From positions 1-64,000 of IMG/VR virus record IMGVR_UViG_3300035661_000011: DNA of 64,000 nt, one strand, 5' to 3'. The notes below the pieces were generated by a model. The model was not told the DNA's origin and did no database searches. It was given only the letters and a program-made list of their open reading frames with translations. Of the stretch, positions 50,974 to 59,569 are shown in pieces. Numbering within the stretch: position 1 is the first letter of the stretch; each line of letters starts with the position of its first letter. A program made the translations under genes and the position numbers. Source of the DNA: a virus.

Positions 50974-51195
50974 ATGAAACACCGCAAATACAGACGGTAC
51001 GGTAAGCTACACATATGTAGATGTACACGTTGGGTCTTTATGAAAGGTATTTGGTGGAACTACAGTAAACTCAAACATTTTATTATAAACACACCCACTG
51101 TTAGTTTGTGTGTAGCGACAAGGAAACTTATTGTCGCAGATTTAAAAGCTCGATGGTATTCTGATAGAAGACTAGATTTTATTTTGGACAACTGA
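50974..51195 (+). CDS. Unknown basic protein, 73 aa
   Basis: ATG 50974, 1 base after the Nudix stop, no separate ribosome binding site. Strongly basic and aromatic (KHRKYRRYGKLHICRCTRW, MKGIWWNYSKLKHF). A nucleic-acid-binding role is possible from charge only. Ends before terminator 51257. Confidence 0.6.
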   Translation: MKHRKYRRYGKLHICRCTRWVFMKGIWWNYSKLKHFIINTPTVSLCVATRKLIVADLKARWYSDRRLDFILDN

Positions 51196-51256
51196 CCCGA
51201 AATAATTTTTAGTTCACAAATTGACAAATAATAAAAGTGGTAACTTGGGATCGTGT

Positions 51257-51294
51257 ATGTGGACGCAGAGTGAATATTCACTCTGCGTCCACAT
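51257..51294 (+). terminator. Intrinsic terminator
   Basis: 16-bp perfect arms and a long T run (51300-51312). Confidence 0.9.
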
Positions 51295-51347
51295 TGTTGT
51301 TTTTTTTTTTTTAATTTAGTATAAATTTACCAGATTAGATTCAAACC

Positions 51348-51357
51348 TATATTATCT
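51348..51357 (+). promoter_or_regulatory. Early-type promoter element TATATTATCT before the HNH remnant
   Basis: Exact consensus, 42 bases before ATG 51399. Confidence 0.6.
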
Positions 51358-51398
51358 AATTGAAATAAACGGTTGTTATTTTACTTGGGAGAGACTTA

Positions 51399-52435
51399 AT
51401 GTATAAGCCAATATCTGGCAATGAAGAGTATAAAATAAACAAAGGTGGTGTAGTTGTAGACTGTAATAATAGAGTGTGTTTACTACCTATGTTAGAAGAT
51501 AAGGTAGGAATACACCTATATGGCGTTCTAAGGCACGTTTACTTAGATTGGCTGTCTCCGTATGCCTTTTATGAAACACGTCTACCAGAGCACCTAAAAC
51601 ATCGTATAAACGATATTTGGTTTAATGAAGAGATAGTAATAAAAGATAAGATAGTAAAAGATAGAATGTATTTTTCTCAACCATTCTATTACAACGATGA
51701 ATTTAGGATAGTTCCTAATTACACAGATTATGCAGTTTCTATAGATGGACGAGTAATTAAAGTAAGTGCAGGGGAACTGTGTAGTCAGCATACTGGAGAT
51801 AATGTATATAGACGGATAACAGTTTGGGCAAAAGATATATCTAGTGATAAAGATTTAACTGTGCATAGACTACTAGCGTTAGCGTGAGTAAAGAATAAAA
51901 ATCCTCGTAAATTTAATGTAGTAAATCATCTAGATGGAGATAAATTAAATAACTACGCTTCTAACTTAGAGTGGACTGATGCTAATGGCAATATGCTACA
52001 TGCTCGTAAAATGGGTTTGTACTCCGATAACACCCAGTGTTAAAGTTTGAGTTAAACTATATTGCACCAGTTAAGACTATACAGGTCTTTAACATAGAAA
52101 CTAAGGAGATTACTACAGCTAAATCAGTTAGAGAGTTATGTCGAGAACTACCACTTAATTTTAGTAGTGTATTAGCGGTGTTAAATAAAGGGGAACAGTA
52201 TGTGTATTCAGGGTATGCGTTTTGGTATACTATAGAAAAAGATTGGGACACTAACTCCATACTACCTAAGTCGATTGGTAAGATAATAACAGCTGTAAAT
52301 AAATTGACTAATGAAATAATGGAATTTAGTTCGGTAAATTCAGCCAGTAGGTATTTTTCCGTAGATAAGAGAAATGTATTGAATAAGTTAAAAACTGGTG
52401 CTTTAATAAATGGATGGTGGTTAGTGGAAAAGTAA
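51399..52435 (+). pseudogene. Decayed HNH homing endonuclease
   Basis: Three stretches of one protein. ATG 51399 to TGA 51885-51887 gives the N-terminal NUMOD4-like part and ends VHRLLALA. The same frame goes on as VKNKNPRKFNVVNHLDGDKLNNYASNLEW, the HNH core (HR...NHxDGxxxNN...NLEW), to a TAA near 52040. The third frame from about 52037 holds two NUMOD1-like DNA-binding repeats (SVRELCRELPLNFSSVLAVL and SVNSASRYFSVDKRNVLNKL). So one nonsense change inside the HNH motif and one frameshift separate them. It lies directly beside the intron-bearing polymerase genes and probably spread with, or as, a homing element. A functional short protein from the first part is unlikely. Confidence 0.88.
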
Positions 52436-52445
52436 TAATGTAATT

Positions 52446-52478
52446 CAGACACTACTCGATTTAATCGAGTAGTGTCTG
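52446..52478. terminator. Bidirectional terminator between convergent genes
   Basis: 15-bp perfect arms with a 3-base loop between the HNH remnant and the minus-strand polymerase pieces. Confidence 0.75.
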
Positions 52479-52485
52479 TTACCTA

Positions 52486-53503
52486 TTAATTTACATTGCA
52501 CATTTCTTTTTCAAATTCGGCATAAAATACATCTAGTGATGGCATACCATAGCAGGACATAGCTAATGAAACAGGGTTTGCTACGACTGAGGTTAAGTTG
52601 ATACCAATTTCTCTTTGCTGATATTCTTCCAGTCCTTCAATTTTACATAAAACAAAAACATTTGTTCCTTTTGATACATTGCCAATTTCACCACCCGAAG
52701 GATATGCCCCTGTTAAATCTATGTCAGATGCAAATAACATAATGTTAGTTGCCATTTCTGGAAACTCTTTAATTACACATAGTCCAAGTCCTTCTTCTAA
52801 CTCAGCAGCTAAAGTAATGCCTTTTGTCCCATTAGCTCGTTACACTAATGCGGTGTGCTAAGACACCCGCCTACACTCTCGTGTAGGAGCAGATCATATC
52901 ACCATCCTCTGAGATTAACCCAGGTGGGATGTGTACTATTTCTTCCTCATTTTATAACTAGAGGCTCTACACCCAGTTACGGGTTGATCGTTGAACGTTC
53001 TCCATATCACATAGTGACTTAGGAGCTTCGCGGCTGATTGACTCTACCTAATCATTTTCAGACATTCATAGCCTGTTTTCACGGCTATTGTAGTTGATTA
53101 GTCTAACGAGTTATTCCAGCAATTAAGTACATTTTTCATCTACCGATTCCTCGATAGGGGGACCTAAATTATCTGTTAGATAATATTTAATAAAATGAAC
53201 ACCACTTAAACATTCCACTGGTTGACTAAACGCGTAATACACATTGTCAAATTCTACATTGTTCGGATTGCTGTCATGGTACATGGACTTTATATAAACC
53301 CATTGAGATATAGGTACCGATATGTTATATTTACACACCGCAACCAAACTACCATACTCAAACTTACCAACCTCAGGTAAATCTGCGTAACATTTACCGC
53401 CCACACTTATTACAGGTAAAGAAGCATCTTTGTAATACACTTTACCGTTAAAGAATTTTAACCCATACACATTTTCATTTTTATTAAACATAACGAACAC
53501 CAT
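52486..53503 (-). CDS. Family B DNA polymerase, palm motif A piece, split by a group I intron
   Basis: Exon 1 (53503 to about 53125) encodes about 126 residues; exon 2 (about 52835 to 52486) continues NGTKGITLAAELEEGLGLC and then SDIDLTGAYPSG. The last matches palm motif A of family B polymerases (DxxSLYPS), whose first aspartate binds catalytic metal. NINL-type segment GINLTSVVANPVSL and FYAEFEKE follow as in phage family B enzymes. Motif A is absent from the motif B/C protein at 11204, so this chain should complete the active site. Without splicing the frame stops at TAA 53123-53125. ATG 53503 has no clear ribosome binding site. It follows the exonuclease piece by 51 bases. Confidence 0.8.
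52836..53124 (-). ncRNA. Group I intron in the DNA polymerase motif A gene
   Basis: On the minus strand the conserved core is present: Q-like AATCAGCCGCGAAGCTCC, R-like GTTCAACGATCA and S-like GATATGATCTG. Paired elements: P7 GATCA (52985-52989) with TGATC (52892-52896); P6 CTCC/GGAG (53000-53025) capped by TCAC/GTGA; P8 CATCC/GGATG (52903-52931); P9 CCTACAC/GTGTAGG with GAGA loop (52870-52887); a further 5-bp hairpin and CATTAG/CTAATG near the 3' end. About 289 bases, no internal ORF. Both ends are approximate: the 5' site lies near the TAA at 53123, the 3' site just before the frame of exon 2 reopens (52835-52838). Confidence 0.88.
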
Positions 53504-53554
53504 ATAGTTGATAAATATACTATATCAATAAAATGTTCGTGTATAACATATATC

Positions 53555-54934
53555 TTATTTGATCCAACGTTCAGTAGTTGGGATTAATGAGTCCAACTTA
53601 CTAACCATATTCTTAGCGGTACTACCGATTACTAAACCCTCTTCCATTTCCTCTATATGTAAATCCGTAGATAGTCGTCTAGGGTTACTTTTAAACTTAT
53701 CAAAACTAGATGTGTCAACTTGAGGTCTAATGGTTTCACACAAGTCTTTTGTTTTCTCATCTAGAAGCTCCATAAACACACCGTCACCGAATAAATACGC
53801 CATATACTCAGGTTTGTATTTACTCTGCATAATTTGATGCCACAGACGTCCAGTTATCTTACTAGAGATAGCTTTAAACTTCATCTTACCAATTTGTAAA
53901 AACTCATGTAAGATTGCGTCTAAACCATATCCATTTCTTTGTTGCTCCCTAGCCCGTACTGTTCTAAATGTGGACATTGCGCAAATACAGTAAAAGCTAG
54001 CTGGCGCGTAAACAGTGTGCCATCGTTGAGATGGAACAGTTGCCATTCGTTCACCATTAGACTTAACTTTAAATGGAGCTTCTTTATTCCACTTAAAGTG
54101 TTTATAGTTGTCTGGTACAGATGGGTCGCTGAATATTAATGCTGGGTCTATATCTTCTTCTTTTAGTGCAGCTAACATATGTTCAATATCACCCTCCATG
54201 TTCCAGAATGCTAAGAAGTCTGGTTGGAGTTTGTGAACAGTTTTCATTAAAGCAATAACTACTTTAGTTTGGTTAGCGTGTACTGTAATTCTAAGGTCAA
54301 TATTTCTATTCTTAAGTAGGTCTTTATGGTGATACTCACACACCTCTCTTACTTTTTTCTTTATTAAGTCCGGTGACCAATCCCACCATTTAGCACTAAT
54401 TGCAATGTGCACTACATTCTTCATACTGACTATTCCAGATATGATTGGCTCTTTAGGGTCTTCCATAGACCACTCATAATCCATTACACAGACTGTACTT
54501 TTACTAAATATCTTACCATATCTTTCAGCATAGTCTGCTTTAAGTAAATCTTCCGATGTTATATCTGAGCCGTACACATACGGACTACTATTAACATCTC
54601 TTAACTGTGGTTCGTGGTCTGGCCTAAACCCTTTTATTTTTTCAAATATACTTTTGGTTAAGTTACTTTGAGTGCTGTAAAACTTATCTAATTTATCAAT
54701 TTCTTCAAACTCACGTTTGTCTTTGTGGGTTCTGTATTGTTTCTTGGTAATCCAGTATGGACGTTTATAGTTTTCAATTGTACGAAGTCTACGTTTAGGT
54801 TCAGAACCAGGTTTGTGTATTATTTCCTTTATAATTAATGCGTCGTTATTTTTGTTATATCTATCCCTTACAAATGTAGAAAACACATACTCGCGTTTAA
54901 TATCATCTTTACTATTCGGTGTGCTCATATTCAT
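53555..54934 (-). CDS. Family B DNA polymerase, 3'-5' exonuclease piece
   Basis: A 459 aa chain from ATG 54934 (GTG 54940 and ATG 54928 are alternatives; none has a strong ribosome binding site). Exo I as CVMDYEWS (D-x-E), Exo II as WNMEGDIEHM (N-x3-D) about 95 residues on, and Exo III as YLFGD (Y-x3-D) a further 130 on, the DEDDy proofreading set complete. The chain ends TAA soon after Exo III, with no palm. Together with 52486-53503 and 11204-13480 it accounts for a whole family B polymerase. The promoter side faces the divergent peptidase gene. Confidence 0.88.
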   Translation of the reverse strand: MNMSTPNSKDDIKREYVFSTFVRDRYNKNNDALIIKEIIHKPGSEPKRRLRTIENYKRPYWITKKQYRTHKDKREFEEIDKLDKFYSTQSNLTKSIFEKIKGFRPDHEPQLRDVNSSPYVYGSDITSEDLLKADYAERYGKIFSKSTVCVMDYEWSMEDPKEPIISGIVSMKNVVHIAISAKWWDWSPDLIKKKVREVCEYHHKDLLKNRNIDLRITVHANQTKVVIALMKTVHKLQPDFLAFWNMEGDIEHMLAALKEEDIDPALIFSDPSVPDNYKHFKWNKEAPFKVKSNGERMATVPSQRWHTVYAPASFYCICAMSTFRTVRAREQQRNGYGLDAILHEFLQIGKMKFKAISSKITGRLWHQIMQSKYKPEYMAYLFGDGVFMELLDEKTKDLCETIRPQVDTSSFDKFKSNPRRLSTDLHIEEMEEGLVIGSTAKNMVSKLDSLIPTTERWIK

Positions 54935-55108
54935 AACCACATTAATGTTTTATTTTGTGAGAAGTCAAAGTCTATATTGAAAAGGTATGTTAACTATCCC
55001 CTCTCACTAGTCGCATTATAGCTATTAACGATATATTAGAAATTTAGTGACGAATGATATGTTTAAAGTTTGTTAGAAACTAAGTAAATACACCAGTGTG
55101 GAGCGGTT

Positions 55109-56392
55109 ATGAGTAAATTAAAAATAGAAGGGTATGGCATTGAGGGAATTGACCATCAGTATAATTCTGAATTGGGTGCAAGGTTAGAGGGGTGTTTTAC
55201 AGAAATTAGAAAATCTCGTAACGTTACATCAAGAGTTTTAAAAGACTCGGGTTTATCTGCAATAGTGTCTAGTTGTACAGATGGTATGAAAGTGACGTTT
55301 GATGTGGATATGGAACAAGCTGATAACCTGTATGTGTTTATGCCGGATTTAAATAGAAACCATGTGTTACATGACCAGATTAGAACTATGGTTTATGAAG
55401 AACATGACGCTAAACCATTCTTAGAAAAGAAAGGTTTTTTATCAGGTGGAGTAAACTTAAAAAATGGCACTGTATCTGGTGACTACACTAAAGTTGAAGC
55501 TAACGTGTACATTGGTATAGGTCTACTATCACAGGGGTCGTGGTGCTCAATTAAGGAGCTCGTAGCAGGAGTTTTACATGAGATAGGACACTTCTTTAGT
55601 TACCTAGAAATGTTAGGGAGATTTCTTAGAACAAATTACTTATTGGATGAGTTTGTTTCAAAGATGTTAAAAGTGGAATCAAAAGAACAACGAACTGTTT
55701 TATTATCAGAGTTAGAAGAAAACACTAAAACTAAAATTGCTAAGAAAGCAGATATTGCTACAATGGCAAGAACTGGTGAAGCGTATAGTGTTTTAGTTTT
55801 AACACAAGCTGCTAAAGCTAGTGAATATGAGTTGGGTGTAAATGTATACGATGTGCGTGCATGGGAACAGTTAGCTGACAATTATGCAGCAAGACATGGT
55901 TACGCTAAACACCTTGCTATCTTCTTAGATAAGGTGTATAGAACGTATGGAAATAGACAATATGACTCTCCAACATACAGGGTGTTTTGTGAGATAACAA
56001 AAGTGTTTTGTTGGATACTACCACTGTATGCACTTCCAACTATGGGGTTTGCATTAGGATATGGGTTACTGACTGGGTTGATTCTAGGTAACCCATGTTC
56101 AGAAGAATACGACCCTCCAGATAAACGATTTATGAAACTTAAGCAGCAGACTGTCGATGCTTTAAAAGATAAAAAACTATCTAGGTCACAAAGGGTAAAG
56201 TTTCTTGAAGACCACGAAACAATAGATAGGTTAATTAACGACCTCAATAGTAAATCTGAAACAGTGTGGTATATGTGGTACACTATGTTTCCTTGGGGTA
56301 AAAAAGATGTTAAGGATGCTAAACATTTTCAAGAAGTAGAAGGGTTACTTAACAACGATTTGTTTGCTACAGTCGCATTGATTTCAATTTGA
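55109..56392 (+). CDS. Membrane-associated zinc metallopeptidase (HExxH)
   Basis: 427 aa. VLHEIGHFFSYLE gives H157-E158-x2-H161, and EQLADNYAARHG about 95 residues later supplies the third ligand (E253) in the gluzincin order used by M48/M56-type enzymes. A hydrophobic helix at about 298-325 (ILPLYALPTMGFALGYGLLTGLIL) suggests membrane contact. Target unknown: host or phage-protein processing are both possible; phiKZ head protease is a different (serine, gp21-like) family. ATG behind GTGGAGCGGTT. The last codons of this gene form the start of the duplicated cassette also found at 6486. Confidence 0.82.
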   Translation: MSKLKIEGYGIEGIDHQYNSELGARLEGCFTEIRKSRNVTSRVLKDSGLSAIVSSCTDGMKVTFDVDMEQADNLYVFMPDLNRNHVLHDQIRTMVYEEHDAKPFLEKKGFLSGGVNLKNGTVSGDYTKVEANVYIGIGLLSQGSWCSIKELVAGVLHEIGHFFSYLEMLGRFLRTNYLLDEFVSKMLKVESKEQRTVLLSELEENTKTKIAKKADIATMARTGEAYSVLVLTQAAKASEYELGVNVYDVRAWEQLADNYAARHGYAKHLAIFLDKVYRTYGNRQYDSPTYRVFCEITKVFCWILPLYALPTMGFALGYGLLTGLILGNPCSEEYDPPDKRFMKLKQQTVDALKDKKLSRSQRVKFLEDHETIDRLINDLNSKSETVWYMWYTMFPWGKKDVKDAKHFQEVEGLLNNDLFATVALISI

Positions 56393-56400
56393 TACACCTA

Positions 56401-56428
56401 CATATCCACGCATTAATGCGTGGATATG
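56401..56428. terminator. Terminator palindrome in copy B
   Basis: Perfect 28-base inverted repeat 8 bases after the peptidase stop. Confidence 0.6.
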
Positions 56429-56451
56429 TAAATTCAATAAATACTTATTTA

Positions 56452-56461
56452 TATATCATCT
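56452..56461 (+). promoter_or_regulatory. Early-type promoter element TATATCATCT
   Basis: C-variant, 73 bases before the hairpin-packed gene at 56534. Confidence 0.55.
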
Positions 56462-56533
56462 AGTAGAGTAAACAATAATGTTTCTCTCTTTGCTATTAAG
56501 ATTTAATAGTTAATTATAGTTAGGGTATTTACA

Positions 56534-57202
56534 ATGAAAAATAAAATCGCTTTACTGAAAACTTTAGTACAAAACAACGACGCAGATGCGTTGAATGTAT
56601 TTAACACAGCAACAGCAGAAGTGTTGTTGTCTGAAGATGAAGGCGTTCAAGTCCAGCTAATGGCTGGGTGGTGGATGAGACTTCAAAAAGAAGTCCCAGG
56701 CATGAGCTCTTCCATAGATTTGTTCCAAGTTATTAAACTCGGATACAGTTTGAAAACTAAACTGGACAAGTTGTCCAATGAACAGAAAGAGGTTATCGCG
56801 AAAGCGATAACTGAAGCACTGGAGGATGAGACATTCCGTAAGGAATCAGCAGTTGTATTCCTCGAATACATTGTTGGTCGTGTGCAGTTGAGCACACTGA
56901 TAAAATCAGCAGTGGACTCCGTACTGTTGAAGTTAGCAGATGTAGATGAACTAAAACCATTCATGGGTGACATTACCCATGTGTTAAAACTGGCATTACC
57001 GCTTTTGGTGACAGCGGTAAAATCTACAGATATGCTGCTTGGGTGGTCCGGTAGATGGGTGGATGATACAGATTACTCTGTCCAGCGGTGTATTCGAGGA
57101 ATACCGGATGTAATAGTGTCACACCCTTACGGACCAATACTTAACCCTGAGTCACCAGAGGTTAAGGCTCAAATAGAAAGATTTAAATCTATATTTGGGT
57201 AA
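56534..57202 (+). CDS. Unknown helical protein, 222 aa, coding sequence packed with hairpins
   Basis: The protein is helical (long Leu/Lys/Glu stretches, e.g. LDKLSNEQKEVIAKAITEAL), with a hydrophobic central helix (HVLKLALPLLVTAV); no domain recognised. The coding strand is a chain of perfect stem-loops: CCAGC/GCTGG (56653-56667), GACTTC/GAAGTC (56679-56695), CAGTTT/AAACTG (56746-56764), TGGACAA/TTGTCCA (56763-56777), 8-bp GTTATCGC/GCGATAAC with a GAAA loop (56792-56811), ATTCC/GGAAT (56833-56846), GTATTC/GAATAC twice (56855-56869, 57090-57104), GTGTGC/GCACAC (56880-56897), 7-bp CATGGGT/ACCCATG (56962-56981), TTACCGC/GCGGTAA (56996-57020), CTTAACC/GGTTAAG (57140-57166) and a 12-base palindrome (57179-57190). 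Codon use is less AT-rich than flanking genes. Own promoter and terminator. Confidence 0.85.
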   Translation: MKNKIALLKTLVQNNDADALNVFNTATAEVLLSEDEGVQVQLMAGWWMRLQKEVPGMSSSIDLFQVIKLGYSLKTKLDKLSNEQKEVIAKAITEALEDETFRKESAVVFLEYIVGRVQLSTLIKSAVDSVLLKLADVDELKPFMGDITHVLKLALPLLVTAVKSTDMLLGWSGRWVDDTDYSVQRCIRGIPDVIVSHPYGPILNPESPEVKAQIERFKSIFG

Positions 57203-57208
57203 ACGTAA

Positions 57209-57240
57209 CAGCCATTGCACACAGTAGTGTGCAATGGCTG
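57209..57240 (+). terminator. Intrinsic terminator
   Basis: 14-bp perfect arms with AGTA loop, T10 run from 57251. Confidence 0.9.
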
Positions 57241-57304
57241 TGCTTGTACGTTTTTTTTTTTGCATTTTATACTATGTCAATAAAATCAATGGGAGTAGAA
57301 CCAA

Positions 57305-59551
57305 ATGTATACGTTAAAATGTTTCCAAATACCAGACTCCGATGAGAACATACATCGAGTAAAAGAATACTTATCGCGGGTAAATGTAAAGTGTAGAATT
57401 GATATACTCACGTACATCGTAGGTGTTAGTATTAAACCTACCGCTGCGTTAATAGGTGCATCGTCCGAGGAAATATCAAAAGACTTCGATATAGTGCATA
57501 CACCAGAGATTACTAATCTATTCGATGACCTAACTAATTCAGGAATAATATTCCCACGCCTTGTAGTTTTAAACAATATTAAAACTATATACATTCGTAG
57601 ATTACAACTAACTCGTAACGATTTATATCGTACATTCTCAGACAATGAGGAACACTGGTTATCATTCATTCAGTTACCTAATGAAATGGACTCTGATAAA
57701 AAACAGTGTGTAATGACAACTATAGGTGGAGCTGTATTACGGATATACGATTATATCTTAGAACAAAAAGGTGAAATGTTTAAATATAAATATAACACCT
57801 TACAAGATGGAACGTTTTGTAATTTGGTGGATGAAGCAATTAATAATTTAAAATATGATATTTCTTTCGAATTATCAGTGGCAGACTGGAGACGACTTAT
57901 ACACAGTGTTAAATCGTATCTGGTTAATCTTCAGTTTGGTATAGAATCACCAAATGAAACGCAGATTACCGCCACATTTGTAGCGTATTATTTGAAAAAC
58001 GCTAATGGGGTTTGGTCAGCTGAAAGTATTAAAAATTACATTGAAGCTTCAGAAACTTTGGAATTAGTTTCTATTGTACAAGACCCTTGTGGGTCAGAGT
58101 CTATTGGCTTAGAGGGAATCGATGTAAAAGGTGCAGAAGAATTGGTTTTTTACTCCGATGGTGCTGAGGACATTATCGATAGAGAAAACCTCAAGAATTT
58201 AGCTAGAGCTGTAGTAAGCTCGTTTAAATCATACTCAGATGACCATAGGCAGATGGAGGAGATTTTTGACAATGAAAAATTCGTAGGGTATGAAAGTCTT
58301 GAAGAATACGCTGAACATTTTCAAAAGGCTATTGAGTTAATGCAAAGACACTCTGGTGTTATCTTTGGTGCAGTAATTGCTTTAGTCATAGGTGTAGTGG
58401 GGTATATGCTTAAAAAGAAATTTGATGCTAGAGGCACTAAAGCTGAAGAAACAGTAAAAGAATACAACGAGATAGTGAAAAAGATAGAGTCTTTGTCTGG
58501 CGTAAGTGTAGAAAACAACTATATAAAGTATGGTGTTGTTGAAAAAAGTAAAGATATAGCAAACGACTTTAACAAAGCGTATTCTACTACACTCCACAAT
58601 ACATTACTACATGGTAAGGATGGATACGACTTACCTGGTTTAACAGCGACGATGACTGCGCATTTAGATGCGATAAAAGAATGTAGATCAGATTTTATAG
58701 AAATGTATAGTATTCTACAGAACGCAGTGTTAGAGGTGGGTAAGCCATCGGGAGAAACGTGTGCGACAATGATATCTAACGTTCAAACAATATTCCAATC
58801 AAAAGATTTTGACAAAATACAATATTCCAGAAAACCACTATACGAGTACGTTAAAGGTAAAGGTGGACACTATCCGTGGAGTTCTCCTAGTAATCAGATG
58901 TTAGAACTCATTAACCTAGACGTAGAGCGACACACCTCATTGGATGAGTCTAAAGTCGAAAGACATGATTTCTGGTCAGCTAGATACAATGTTAAGAACG
59001 ATAAAGGTGCCGCTAGGGTCATAGATAGTCTCAAACACCCATATAGCTACGCTGGCCCTGTACAGCCAGTAAACCACGAGGGTTTAAAATTAGGATGTAG
59101 TCTACTGGCACAATTTACACCAAGTGAAATGGTAAAACTAAACACCCTAAATAGCTCTGCATTAAAACTACAAAAGCAATTCGAAAATGAACATAGTGGT
59201 AATTCCACAAAAGCAATGTTGCAACACGGTGGTGGCGACCAAGTAATAAGTTGGCCACCAGAATATGCGAAAAACAACTCGCCGTGGGATTCATTAAAAC
59301 CTAGTAACAAGCATACTTCCACTAGAAAGAATGCAAGTGAAGTTATAACTGCTGTAATTTCGGGTGGAGTTCTACGTTCTAGAATTCATGCAGCAGCACA
59401 AATAGCTAGTTCTGTAAATGACTTACATAAAGTTACAGTTGCAATAGCCGCCATGACAACAACTGCGCAAGAATATTATAACTGTAGAAAAAATGAAGCG
59501 GCTATGATATATACACGCATAAAAGAAGAAGAAGAAGCTAAAAAGAAATAA
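57305..59551 (+). CDS. Large membrane/coiled-coil protein, 748 aa, possible virion inner protein
   Basis: ATG behind TGGGAGTAGAACCAA. One membrane segment at about residues 351-370 (SGVIFGAVIALVIGVVGYMLKKKF) preceded and followed by coiled-coil-like helices; C-terminal half polar, ending in a charged EEEEAKKK tail. Proteins of this form occur as ejected inner-head or tail proteins of jumbo phages, but no homology is recognised. The next gene follows by 18 bases, suggesting an operon. Confidence 0.8.
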   Translation: MYTLKCFQIPDSDENIHRVKEYLSRVNVKCRIDILTYIVGVSIKPTAALIGASSEEISKDFDIVHTPEITNLFDDLTNSGIIFPRLVVLNNIKTIYIRRLQLTRNDLYRTFSDNEEHWLSFIQLPNEMDSDKKQCVMTTIGGAVLRIYDYILEQKGEMFKYKYNTLQDGTFCNLVDEAINNLKYDISFELSVADWRRLIHSVKSYLVNLQFGIESPNETQITATFVAYYLKNANGVWSAESIKNYIEASETLELVSIVQDPCGSESIGLEGIDVKGAEELVFYSDGAEDIIDRENLKNLARAVVSSFKSYSDDHRQMEEIFDNEKFVGYESLEEYAEHFQKAIELMQRHSGVIFGAVIALVIGVVGYMLKKKFDARGTKAEETVKEYNEIVKKIESLSGVSVENNYIKYGVVEKSKDIANDFNKAYSTTLHNTLLHGKDGYDLPGLTATMTAHLDAIKECRSDFIEMYSILQNAVLEVGKPSGETCATMISNVQTIFQSKDFDKIQYSRKPLYEYVKGKGGHYPWSSPSNQMLELINLDVERHTSLDESKVERHDFWSARYNVKNDKGAARVIDSLKHPYSYAGPVQPVNHEGLKLGCSLLAQFTPSEMVKLNTLNSSALKLQKQFENEHSGNSTKAMLQHGGGDQVISWPPEYAKNNSPWDSLKPSNKHTSTRKNASEVITAVISGGVLRSRIHAAAQIASSVNDLHKVTVAIAAMTTTAQEYYNCRKNEAAMIYTRIKEEEEAKKK

Positions 59552-59569
59552 TAAACTTAGGAAATAACA

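Larger units (their letters stand above)
56376..56461. repeat. Copy B of the 86-base duplicated cassette
   Basis: Same as 6486-6571 with one difference. Begins in the final codons of the peptidase gene (to 56392), holds the 28-base terminator palindrome (56401-56428) and the promoter element (56452-56461). Because its first part is coding here, this is the likely source copy. Confidence 0.95.

Noticed and set aside
51885-51887. TGA in the HNH gene as selenocysteine or recoded codon
   Set aside because: No selenocysteine element is seen, the residue is not a catalytic Cys position, and a frameshift follows, so decay is the simpler account.
52861-53122. Small minus-strand protein or tRNA-like gene between the two polymerase exons
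   Set aside because: No frame is open; the group I intron core explains the conserved structured sequence.
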